Assembly (NCBI GenBank): GCA_021823905.1
Contig: JAKALX010000242.1
Coordinates: forward strand, 1 to 6,096
Direction of reading: 5' to 3'
Source: Chloroflexota bacterium
GTDB taxonomy: Bacteria > Chloroflexota > Dehalococcoidia > Tepidiformales > Tepidiformaceae
DNA: 6,096 nucleotides
In this document: positions 1 through 5,404 of the stretch, piece by piece
How the letters are laid out: each line of letters starts with the position of its first letter
Position numbering within the stretch: the first letter of the stretch is position 1
Made by a program: the position numbers and the translations under genes
The notes under the pieces: generated by a model
Databases searched by the model: none
What the model was told of the DNA's origin: nothing
What the model saw: the letters and a program-made list of their open reading frames with translations, nothing else

Positions 1-972
1 GGCAGGAGATTCATCGCTCACACGGAGCACAACGTTGCCGGTCTTCTGGCCGGTCTCGACGTAACGGGTCGCCTCGACGACCTCGTCGAGCGCGTACGTC
101 CGGTCGATCACGGGCCGGTACTTGCCCGCCTCGACGAGCTCCCTGATGAGGACGAGGTCTTCCTTGCGATACCGTCCGATGCCGAGCGTCGCACGCCGGC
201 TGCCCACGAATCGTGTGATCAGCGCGAGAAGGGGCACGTGGTACATGAATCCGAGGTCGACCGTGATGTAAATCCCACCAGGTTTGAGCGAGCGCCGGCA
301 GCGGCGGAACGAATGCTTGCCGACGGCGTCGAAGATCACGTCGTAGGTCGCGCCGTTCTCCGTGAAATCCTGGCAAAGGCGATCGAGAACGTTCCGCGCA
401 CCCAGTGACCGCACGCGCTCGACGTCTTTCCCGTCGCACACAGCAGTCACCTCGGTTTCGAAGTAGTGCGCGAGGAGCTGGACCGCGGCCGTTCCGATCG
501 AGCCTGCGGCGCCGTAGACGAGGACGCTCTTCCCCATCAGCGGATAGGCTGGTCGCAAGCACGTCAGCGCGAGCAGCGAGCCGTCGGGCACGGCCGCCGC
601 CTCCTCGTAGCTGAGGGCTGCGGGCTTCAGTGCGATCACCTCGCTCTCACGCACGGCCAGGTACTCGGCGTTGGCGCCGGCAGCGGCGCCGAATACGTCG
701 TCGCCAGCCCCGAATTCCGTCACGGCCGCTCCGACATCCTCAACACGGCCCGCGAACTCTGAGCCGAAAATGGTCCGCCTCGGCCGCCGAATCCCGGTGA
801 AGAGACGGGTGAAGCGGTACTCGACGCCCCGCACGCCCATAGCCTCACCGCGAGTAACCGTCGAGGCGTGGACCCTGACGAGTACCTCGTCCTCCTTCGG
901 CGCCGGCCGCTCAACTTCGGCGACGCGCAAAACCTCCGGAGGTCCGTATCGATCGTGGACCACGGCTCTCAT
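1..972 (-). CDS. Zinc-less MDR NAD(P)-dependent alcohol dehydrogenase / quinone oxidoreductase-like protein, 3' end cut by window
   Basis: The frame is open from an ATG at 972 to base 1, giving 324 residues with no stop in view. The N-terminal GroES-like half (about residues 1-125) starts MRAVVHDRYGPPEVL and holds the conserved core TIFGSEFAGRVEDVG (67-81). A Rossmann half follows, with the NAD(P)-binding glycine motif VYGAAGSIGTAAVQ (152-165), YDVIFDAVGK (210-219) and SLKPGGIYI (228-236). It ends in KTGNVVLRV (310-318), which in this family lies close to the C-terminus, so only a few residues are probably missing. No Cys/His cluster or GHE motif for catalytic or structural zinc is present, which places it in the QOR-like cytosolic branch that reduces quinones, enones or carbonyls with NAD(P)H. 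The exact substrate cannot be read. The start is fixed by a GGAGG 7 nt upstream. The gene lies 357 nt beyond the end of the DUF362 gene, so it probably has its own promoter. Confidence 0.9.
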   Translation of the reverse strand, partial: MRAVVHDRYGPPEVLRVAEVERPAPKEDEVLVRVHASTVTRGEAMGVRGVEYRFTRLFTGIRRPRRTIFGSEFAGRVEDVGAAVTEFGAGDDVFGAAAGANAEYLAVRESEVIALKPAALSYEEAAAVPDGSLLALTCLRPAYPLMGKSVLVYGAAGSIGTAAVQLLAHYFETEVTAVCDGKDVERVRSLGARNVLDRLCQDFTENGATYDVIFDAVGKHSFRRCRRSLKPGGIYITVDLGFMYHVPLLALITRFVGSRRATLGIGRYRKEDLVLIRELVEAGKYRPVIDRTYALDEVVEATRYVETGQKTGNVVLRVSDESPA

Positions 973-979
973 GCGCTCG

Positions 980-984
980 CCTCC
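980..984 (-). promoter_or_regulatory. Ribosome binding site of the MDR dehydrogenase gene
   Basis: GGAGG on the minus strand, 7 nt before the ATG at 972. It is a full Shine-Dalgarno core at good spacing and decides the start. Confidence 0.7.
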
Positions 985-1329
985 GATCCTGCCTGGGCGG
1001 GACGCGATGGACCGGGGTGCGGGGATTCCGAAGCCGCCCGATCGCGTCTGCGCCCAGCGAATACCGACGAAACATGCTACCCCAAAGCAGCGTTGCGAGG
1101 CGCATTCGTGGGTCGAGTTCTTCGCGATGCGGCGATGGCACAGCGCTGGCGATGCTTGCCGTGGTCACCTTGCTGGTCTGGCTGCTGCTGTAACCGAGCG
1201 CCGACGCAAGACCGAGGCGCGACCCGTAGGGAGCGCGTTCTGGCCGGGCTGGGTCGCCGCCCGGCCTTGGAACCGTCGAAGGTGCTCCCGGCTCACGCCC
1301 TCACTACCGTTCAGGCCTCGGACCTGGGC
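985..1329. other. Intergenic stretch without a convincing gene
   Basis: This stretch separates two minus-strand genes and should hold the dehydrogenase promoter, but I found no convincing -35/-10 pair. It contains the hairpin at 1242-1266. It also contains a 39-codon plus-strand ORF (1074-1193) ending in a hydrophobic run, ALAMLAVVTLLVWLLL. That ORF lacks a Shine-Dalgarno sequence and I do not call it a gene. Long open frames across this stretch are by-products of high GC. Confidence 0.6.
1242..1266 (-). terminator. Candidate terminator-like hairpin downstream of the DUF362 gene
   Basis: A perfect 8-bp all-G/C inverted repeat (GGCCGGGC / GCCCGGCC) with a 9-nt loop, about 64 nt past the DUF362 stop codon. 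No T-run follows on the minus strand (AGAACGCG), so it is not a classical intrinsic terminator. It could act as a transcript-end hairpin or have no function. Confidence 0.3.
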
Positions 1330-2454
1330 CTAATACCGCCGGAACAGCTCGCCCCACTCCGTGTCGAGCATCGTGTTGATGCGCCGCTTGCCGAAGAGCG
1401 GGTACCAGTACCAATTGTGGTAGAGGTTGCTGGAGGCGATCGCCCAGGGCACGAGCGGCGTGCGCAGCAGGAACTTCTCGAAGCGGTGGAGCTTGCCCCA
1501 GTAGATCTGCTTCTGGCCCCAGCTCGCGAACGTGTCTTCGTCGCCGTGGAAGCCCCAGTTCACGTTCGAGACGTCGAGCCCTTCGACCGTGATCTCGCTC
1601 GGGTTGCCGACGCCCAGGCCCTGCTCGTGCGCGAGGCGGATGAACGGCAGGCTCATTGGGTCGAAGCCCATCATCTTCGCGGCAACCGCGTCGATCGCGA
1701 CCTGGTCGGAGCTGGCGAGGATGACGTTCTTCACGTGCGGGCGCATGGCGCGCGGGCCGGGGCCGTCGCCGGCGATGGTGCCGTCCATCACGGCGAAGAC
1801 GCCGGTGTGGATCTCCTGCTGGATGCGGAGGAGGTCGACGAGCGTTTCGTTGATGACCGAGTGGGTCCAGTGACGGCGGTTGTTGAGCAGCCCGCCGAAG
1901 GCGTTCTTCATGGCGCCGGTCATCGTCGTGAAGACGTGGGTCTTCACCGTGGGCAGGTGGATAATGTTCGTCCCCAGGAACATCTCCGGGATCTCGATGC
2001 CGTCGGGGAAGATCTGATCGAGAACGAGCATCTTGCCCTTGGGCGCGTAGGGCACCCAGCGGACCTCGCGGTCCTGGAGGTGGACGCTCTTCAACCCGTG
2101 CTTCGCGAGCACGCGGTCGTGCTTGTTGCCCTTTTCACCCTCGCGCGAATCGACCACGACGGTCCCGTTCTGCACGGGCGTCAGGCGATCGTAGCCTGCC
2201 TTGCGCAGCGTCTGGACCACGCCGTCGAGCTGCCAGGGGCTGGTGCTGCAGCCGGGGTAGTAGTGCTGCCAGCTGATGTTGACCTTGAGCAGCGTCTCGC
2301 TCGTCGCCGGTAGGTGCTGGCGGAAGTGGGCCAGCTCCATCAGGCGCCCCACGTCGTCGAGGACGGTGGGCGCGCTGGTATAGAGGACAGAGACCAGGGG
2401 CTCGCGCGTCGGCGCGTGGCGGGCCGCCTGTCCCGAAGAGGTTTCGAGTGTCAT
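1330..2454 (-). CDS. DUF362 domain-containing protein (COG2006-like)
   Basis: A 374-residue protein without a signal peptide. The DUF362 signature is clear. LLKVNISW (55-62) is followed by the central motif IIHLPTVKTHVFTTMTGAMK (164-183), which continues NAFGGLL (184-190). Then come VMDGTIAGDGPGP (222-234) and the block SSDQVAIDAVAAKMMGFDP (248-266), with GLGVGNP (279-285) near the domain end. The C-terminal 75 residues are rich in Trp and Tyr (for example NLYHNWYWYPLF, 343-354). No ferredoxin-type CxxCxxC cluster follows the domain, unlike some DUF362 proteins, and the only cysteine is C69. The biochemical role of DUF362 is not established and I assign none. The frame stays open far upstream because of GC content. 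I chose the ATG at 2454 because DUF362 homology begins soon after it and the upstream part overlaps the methyltransferase gene. Only a weak GGAA precedes it, which suggests dependence on the upstream gene 47 nt away. Confidence 0.9.
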   Translation of the reverse strand: MTLETSSGQAARHAPTREPLVSVLYTSAPTVLDDVGRLMELAHFRQHLPATSETLLKVNISWQHYYPGCSTSPWQLDGVVQTLRKAGYDRLTPVQNGTVVVDSREGEKGNKHDRVLAKHGLKSVHLQDREVRWVPYAPKGKMLVLDQIFPDGIEIPEMFLGTNIIHLPTVKTHVFTTMTGAMKNAFGGLLNNRRHWTHSVINETLVDLLRIQQEIHTGVFAVMDGTIAGDGPGPRAMRPHVKNVILASSDQVAIDAVAAKMMGFDPMSLPFIRLAHEQGLGVGNPSEITVEGLDVSNVNWGFHGDEDTFASWGQKQIYWGKLHRFEKFLLRTPLVPWAIASSNLYHNWYWYPLFGKRRINTMLDTEWGELFRRY

Positions 2455-2501
2455 GGGTTCCAGTGTAGCGGAGAGTGAGGGAGGCGGAAGGCGCGGTGAC
2501 G

Positions 2502-3317
2502 TTACGTCTCCCAGGTGATGAGCATCTCGCGCGGGTCGGGACGCCAGGCCGGCCGGTAGCCCTCGGGCGTTTCGCCGAACAAGCTGTCGAAGTTCGCTTC
2601 GATTCGACGGGAGGCGGTTTCGCGGTCGCGGACATTGAGCTGGTCGAGCGACGCCGAGATCGCTTCTTCGCGCGTGGCCGGCGTTGGCTGGCGAAACTGG
2701 AATGGTTCGGGAAGGACGCGAACGTCGGGAAGGATGCCCATCTCCCAGAGGACGGGCAGCAGTTCGCGGTGGCCGGGGACCATGACTTTTTCTTCGTTGT
2801 GGGCGACCCGGAAGAGCCCGGCGTGGTGGTCCGGCGGAGGCACGCTCCAGACGGTGATGATCACCCGTCGCCGGGACGTGGCGACGAGCCGTTCGACGAA
2901 GGGCACGATCTCGCCGACGAAGTAGGTCACATTGCAGACCACCGTCACGTCTCCGATCACGTCGTTGGCGTCCATCCAGCCAGTCGCCACGAGGCGGGCG
3001 TTCACGATGCCGGCCTCCGCCGCCGAGGCGAGGAACTGCTCCCCCATGCCGGCCGACGGCTCCACGTTGACGGCCTCGCGGCACCGGAGGGCAAGCGGCA
3101 GCGAAACGCGCCCCGCGCCGCCACCAACGTCGATCACGACGTCGCCGGGCTGAACGAACGAAGCTATGGCCTGGAGGTTGCGGTCCAACTGGCGGCGGGG
3201 ATTCAGTCGGAAGCGAGCGGCGTTCTCTCCCCAGAAGTCCGCTGTCGGCGCGCTGAGCCGCGCTTGCTGGGCGCTGACTGCCTCGACGCGGGCTCGGTAG
3301 TGATCGGCGGCGGTCAT
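2502..3317 (-). CDS. Class I SAM-dependent methyltransferase
   Basis: A 271-residue soluble protein of usual length for a stand-alone class I methyltransferase. Motif I, the SAM-binding glycine loop, is VVIDVGGGAGRVSLPLA (60-76). The following strand ends in the acidic residue expected to bind the ribose, AVNVEPSAGM (82-91). A motif IV-like segment is VTVVCNVTYFV (124-134), and a later core strand is RVIITVW (151-157). The N-terminal helix region with YRAR and FWGENAARF (28-36) resembles small-molecule methyltransferases, and nothing suggests a nucleic-acid or protein substrate. The substrate is unknown. The ATG at 3317 is preferred over one 39 nt further upstream because GGGGAGG ends 4 nt before it. 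The gene is upstream of the DUF362 gene on the same strand with a 47-nt gap, so the two are probably co-transcribed. It diverges from the Ddn-like reductase gene across 170 nt. Confidence 0.88.
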   Translation of the reverse strand: MTAADHYRARVEAVSAQQARLSAPTADFWGENAARFRLNPRRQLDRNLQAIASFVQPGDVVIDVGGGAGRVSLPLALRCREAVNVEPSAGMGEQFLASAAEAGIVNARLVATGWMDANDVIGDVTVVCNVTYFVGEIVPFVERLVATSRRRVIITVWSVPPPDHHAGLFRVAHNEEKVMVPGHRELLPVLWEMGILPDVRVLPEPFQFRQPTPATREEAISASLDQLNVRDRETASRRIEANFDSLFGETPEGYRPAWRPDPREMLITWET

Positions 3318-3321
3318 GGGG

Positions 3322-3328
3322 CCTCCCC
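3322..3328 (-). promoter_or_regulatory. Ribosome binding site of the methyltransferase gene
   Basis: GGGGAGG on the minus strand, 4 nt before the ATG at 3317. The spacing is slightly short, but it supports this start over the in-frame ATG 39 nt upstream. Confidence 0.6.
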
Positions 3329-3346
3329 GGTCGGCGGAATTGCGGA

Positions 3347-3355
3347 AGGGTAGCA
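3347..3355 (-). promoter_or_regulatory. Possible extended -10 element for the methyltransferase-DUF362 unit
   Basis: The minus strand reads TGCTACCCT, matching TGnTAnnnT, about 29 nt before the ATG. Transcription would begin a little upstream of the ribosome binding site. No convincing -35 hexamer lies at the usual distance, so this is tentative. Confidence 0.25.
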
Positions 3356-3451
3356 TGGGGCCGCGGCAGCCACGGTTCAGGGCGTGAACGTCCTGGCGGA
3401 GACGAGATCCCTGCCAGCGCGAGGCGCCCGGACACAACAACGCTCCGGCGG

Positions 3452-3480
3452 TTGACGGCTCGGGGCCGCCCTCGCAGACT
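3452..3480 (+). promoter_or_regulatory. Possible promoter of the Ddn-like reductase gene, leaderless arrangement
   Basis: TTGACG (3452-3457) is one base from the consensus -35. After a 17-nt spacer comes CAGACT (3475-3480), a weak -10 (3 of 6 positions). The ATG begins 8 nt later, where transcription would start, and no Shine-Dalgarno sequence precedes it. Together these suggest a leaderless mRNA. Confidence 0.35.
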
Positions 3481-3487
3481 CTCGGCC

Positions 3488-4045
3488 ATGAAGGTCGCCT
3501 GGAAGCTTTTCGCGGGCGCGGTTGTAGCGGCCGTCGCGCTGGTGCTGGTCCTGCCGAACTTCCTGCCCCGCAGTGTGTTCTACCGCGATCGGAAGCCGAC
3601 GAAGGCCGGGATGCTGTTCGTTCGAGGATTCGCGGCGTGGTCGGCGCTCGGGCTGCCGCCCTCCTGGAGCGTGACACTGGAAGTCGCCGGCAGGCATTCG
3701 GGGAAGACCTACTCGATCCCGCTCGTAGCCGCCGACTACGAAGGGCAGCGGTATCTCGTTTCGATGATGGGAAACGACGTAGCCTGGGTGCGGAACGTTC
3801 GCCAGGGCGGCGGCAAGGCGACGATCCGGTACCACGGCCGGCGCCCCGTGGTGCTCCAGGATGTGCCAGTGGAGCTGCGCGCCCCGATTCTCAAGGCGTA
3901 CCTGCGGCGTGCGTTTGGCGCGCGTCCGCACATGAAAGTCGCGCACGACGCGCCGCTCGAGGCGTTCGAGCAGGTCGCCGGCCTGTATCCGGTCTTCCGG
4001 GTGACCGAGCCAGCCAGCATACCGGGCAGCCCGCGGTCCGCCTGA
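3488..4045 (+). CDS. Membrane-anchored deazaflavin (F420)-dependent nitroreductase/quinone reductase family protein
   Basis: A 185-residue protein with an N-terminal membrane segment or uncleaved signal (LFAGAVVAAVALVLVLPNFL, 7-26, after Lys2 and Lys6). A split-barrel domain of the Ddn/DUF385 type follows. Family marks are SVTLEVAGRHSGKTYSIPLV (61-80) with the G-R-x-S-G turn at 68-72, the strand YLVSMMGNDVAWVRN (89-103), which corresponds to the HPAWYHN segment of Ddn proteins, and ATIRYHGRRPVVL (111-123). In characterised members this domain binds reduced F420 and reduces quinones or nitro compounds at the membrane. Many paralogues bind other flavins or have no known substrate, so F420 use is an inference. 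The ATG at 3488 is chosen because it opens the hydrophobic segment. An in-frame TTG at 3452 would add a charged stretch (TARGRPRRLSA) and would overlap a likely -35 hexamer. No Shine-Dalgarno sequence is visible. The gene converges on the superoxide dismutase gene. Confidence 0.85.
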   Translation: MKVAWKLFAGAVVAAVALVLVLPNFLPRSVFYRDRKPTKAGMLFVRGFAAWSALGLPPSWSVTLEVAGRHSGKTYSIPLVAADYEGQRYLVSMMGNDVAWVRNVRQGGGKATIRYHGRRPVVLQDVPVELRAPILKAYLRRAFGARPHMKVAHDAPLEAFEQVAGLYPVFRVTEPASIPGSPRSA

Positions 4046-4101
4046 TTCCCGGCGCTGCCTGCCGCCCGCCTGGCGGAAACGAGCAATACGGCGAAACGTA
4101 T

Positions 4102-4137
4102 GAACGGCCGGGATACCCAGAGGCATCCCGGCCGTTC
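4102..4137. terminator. Bidirectional intrinsic terminator between convergent genes
   Basis: A perfect 13-bp inverted repeat, GAACGGCCGGGAT / ATCCCGGCCGTTC, with a 10-nt loop. It sits in the 115-nt gap between the stop codons of the converging reductase and superoxide dismutase genes. T-rich tails are short on both strands (TTCTTGTGG on plus, TTCATACGTTT on minus). Position and stem strength make a two-way terminator the likely role. Confidence 0.8.
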
Positions 4138-4160
4138 TTGTGGTTCGAACGGGTTGAACG

Positions 4161-5024
4161 CTAGCGGCGGCGGAGGGCCAGGACGCTGACGCCGCTGCCG
4201 GCGAGCAGCAGGCCTGCCAGGCCGACGGCCAGCGCCCACTGCAGGCTGACGTTGCCGTCCGCCATGCCCGAGCCCGTGTTCGGTGGCAAGGGGGCGAGCC
4301 CCGGATTCGGCGCCGTCAGCACGGCACAGGCGATCCGAGCACCCGAATTGCCCGACGGATCGGTCGTCTGGTCATCAGCGTTGGCGTGGATGACCAGGGC
4401 GGAGCCATTCGCGTTAACCAGCGAGTTCGGGCCGGGGCCGAGGGTCACGTCCGACGTTGTCGCCCGGTAGATCACCGTGCCGTTAGCGGCGACGGTGAGG
4501 CCGGGGAGGTCACCGGCGTGGTGGCCGTCAGCCGCGCTCAGCCCATGCTTCTTGTTCGTCGGGTTGAAGTGTCCGCCCGCGCTGGCGAAGTCCGGGCCCT
4601 CGCATTTGCCGGCCGCGTGGATGTGGATGCCGTGGTCACCGGCTGGCAGGCCGGCGGCTTCGACGAGCACGTCGACCTTCCCGTCGGAGCGCTGGGTGAG
4701 CTGCACCGGGCCAAGCGCCTTCCCCGAGGCGTCGAACAGGGTCGCGGTCAGCGTGGTGACGCCTGTCGTGCCGCCACTGGGCGGCGCCGTCGCGATCACC
4801 GTTGGCGCTGCCGTCGTGGTCGCGGTCGCGGTTGCGGTCGCGGTTGCGGTGGCTGTCGCCGTTACAGTGGCAGTCGCAGTCGCCGTTGCGGTAACAGTGG
4901 CTGTTCCCGTACCTGTCGCCGTGGCTGTTGGCGTTGTCTGGGCCGAGGCTACAGCCGCGGAAAGCAGGGTCGCGCCGGCCGCAAGAGCCGGAAGAGCGAG
5001 AAGGATGGGGGCGCGCCAGTTCAT
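4161..5024 (-). CDS. Exported, surface-anchored Cu/Zn superoxide dismutase with Thr-Ala stalk
   Basis: A 287-residue protein that converts superoxide to hydrogen peroxide and oxygen outside the membrane. The parts in order are: a signal peptide (1-28, cleavage likely after ASA); a Thr/Ala/Val/Gly linker (about 29-72); the SOD domain (about 90-236); LPPNTG (246-251); a membrane segment (261-284); and a final RRR. All metal ligands are present with canonical spacing. Copper ligands are His134 and His136 (HIH), His152 (bridging, GGHFNP) and His213 (VIHAN). Zinc ligands are His152, His160, His169 and Asp172 (HHAGD). Cys141 and Cys233 can form the disulfide, and Arg230 (ARIAC) matches the active-site arginine. 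The tail resembles a sortase signal, though LPPNTG is not a strict LPxTG; otherwise the helix alone would anchor it. Two ATGs lie 6 nt apart. The inner one at 5024 has GAGG 7 nt upstream, while the outer one at 5030 nearly touches it, so the inner one is chosen. Confidence 0.94.
   Translation of the reverse strand: MNWRAPILLALPALAAGATLLSAAVASAQTTPTATATGTGTATVTATATATATVTATATATATATATATTTAAPTVIATAPPSGGTTGVTTLTATLFDASGKALGPVQLTQRSDGKVDVLVEAAGLPAGDHGIHIHAAGKCEGPDFASAGGHFNPTNKKHGLSAADGHHAGDLPGLTVAANGTVIYRATTSDVTLGPGPNSLVNANGSALVIHANADDQTTDPSGNSGARIACAVLTAPNPGLAPLPPNTGSGMADGNVSLQWALAVGLAGLLLAGSGVSVLALRRR
4812..4937 (-). repeat. Hexanucleotide minisatellite encoding the Thr-Ala stalk
   Basis: Degenerate tandem 6-nt units (coding strand ACC-GCG, ACC-GCA and variants, plus strand GCGGTC/GCGGTT), about 20 in all. 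They encode alternating Thr-Ala with occasional Val or Gly. Units nearest the SOD domain are most uniform and those near the signal peptide are more diverged. Six-base units keep the frame, so slippage would change only stalk length. Such Thr-rich linkers are usually extended and often glycosylated. Confidence 0.85.
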
Positions 5025-5030
5025 TCGCAT

Positions 5031-5035
5031 TCCTC
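5031..5035 (-). promoter_or_regulatory. Ribosome binding site of the superoxide dismutase gene
   Basis: The minus strand reads GAGGA, directly against the outer ATG at 5030. It is well spaced for the inner ATG at 5024 (7 nt after GAGG), which decides the start. Confidence 0.55.
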
Positions 5036-5315
5036 TTTGTTGGGACACCGATCCCGCTGGTTGCGTGCCGCGCGAAACGTCTCGGCGACACCGGGATGCA
5101 GTCTTACACAATCGAAAGAATAAGAACAGACGAATGCGCGCGATAAGGAGCGACTTGCCTTGTGCGTTGTCAGCGGCCTCAGGCATCAAAAAGGGCGGCG
5201 GATGACAACTCCCGCCGCAGGTTGGGTGGGTCGGAGCACAGATCGGGCGGAGGCGGAAGGGTGAGGTCCGGGTGAGAGGACGGCGGCGAGAAGGTAAGCG
5301 AGTTTGGGCGATGAT
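5036..5315. other. Gene-free stretch upstream of the superoxide dismutase gene
   Basis: No plausible gene on either strand. Frames here stay open by chance and show no family resemblance. The part nearest the SOD gene should be its leader and promoter. A TATTCT is present on the minus strand at 5122-5117 but has no good -35 partner. A minus-strand intrinsic terminator lies in the middle (5188-5218). Confidence 0.6.
5188..5218 (-). terminator. Intrinsic terminator on the minus strand, with no gene upstream of it
   Basis: On the minus strand a 7-bp G/C stem (GCGGCGG / CCGCCGC) with a 10-nt loop is followed by CC and five T. It lies 164 nt upstream of the SOD start and reads the same way as SOD. 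No minus-strand gene precedes it. It could stop antisense transcription from the AbiEi-like locus, end a small RNA, or act as an attenuator in a long SOD leader. Confidence 0.55.
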
Positions 5316-5351
5316 ACTGCAAGACTCCGTATTTCTAACGAGTATTGCAGT
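5316..5351. promoter_or_regulatory. Distal operator, 36-bp imperfect palindrome
   Basis: ACTGCAA (5316-5322) and its exact reverse complement TTGCAGT (5345-5351) are separated by 22 nt. Inside, ACTC (5324-5327) and GAGT (5340-5343) also pair, as do two TA steps, so 26 of 36 positions are self-complementary. It is proposed as a binding site for the AbiEi-like protein, about 54 bp upstream of that gene's start. Confidence 0.6.
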
Positions 5352-5368
5352 GGTCAGTGAGAAAGAGT

Positions 5369-5404
5369 ACTGCAAAATATCTCAATACCATGGTAAAATG
5401 CAGT
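5369..5404. promoter_or_regulatory. Proximal operator over the core promoter of the AbiEi-like gene
   Basis: ACTGCAA (5369-5375) and ATGCAGT (5398-5404, one mismatch) are again separated by 22 nt, exactly 53 bp downstream of the distal operator. The site ends one base before the ATG and covers the likely -10 and -35 positions, so occupancy should block transcription. A separate 10-bp perfect palindrome, TACCATGGTA (5386-5395), lies inside it but is not centred with the arms. Confidence 0.6.
5394..5399 (+). promoter_or_regulatory. Likely -10 element of the AbiEi-like gene
   Basis: TAAAAT matches the -10 consensus at five of six positions. The A of the chosen ATG is the sixth base after it, where transcription would start, so the mRNA is probably leaderless. 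This agrees with the absence of a Shine-Dalgarno sequence. No strong -35 is seen at 16-18 nt. Confidence 0.4.

Noticed and set aside
1058..1063. TATTCG on the minus strand, with TTGGGG 16 nt upstream, as a dehydrogenase promoter
   Set aside because: Each hexamer matches consensus at only three positions and nothing else supports it.
1073..1082. CATGCTACCC shared with the minus strand at 3347-3356
   Set aside because: Ten-base matches are expected many times by chance in a window of this size, and the flanks differ.
868..2313. Long plus-strand open frame (481 codons) opposite the DUF362 gene
   Set aside because: It has no recognisable domain, is rich in Arg, Val, Asp and His as expected from the complement of a high-GC gene, and covers a DUF362 gene with clear motifs.
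2475..3353. Plus-strand open frame (292 codons) opposite the methyltransferase gene
   Set aside because: Its composition is that of an antisense shadow, and the minus strand carries an intact SAM-binding motif.
2455..3489. N-terminal extension of the DUF362 frame reaching 719 codons
   Set aside because: The extension overlaps the methyltransferase gene, is low-complexity Arg/Pro/Gly and shows no family match. The start at 2454 leaves a normal-length protein.
5096..5102. A fifth ATGCAGT, matching the proximal operator arm
   Set aside because: It is isolated with no partner at the 22-nt spacing. One extra 7-mer match in 6 kb is expected by chance.
5025..5375. N-terminal extension of the SOD frame reaching 404 codons
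   Set aside because: It would bury the signal peptide and runs through a terminator hairpin and an operator. A good ribosome binding site supports the start at 5024.
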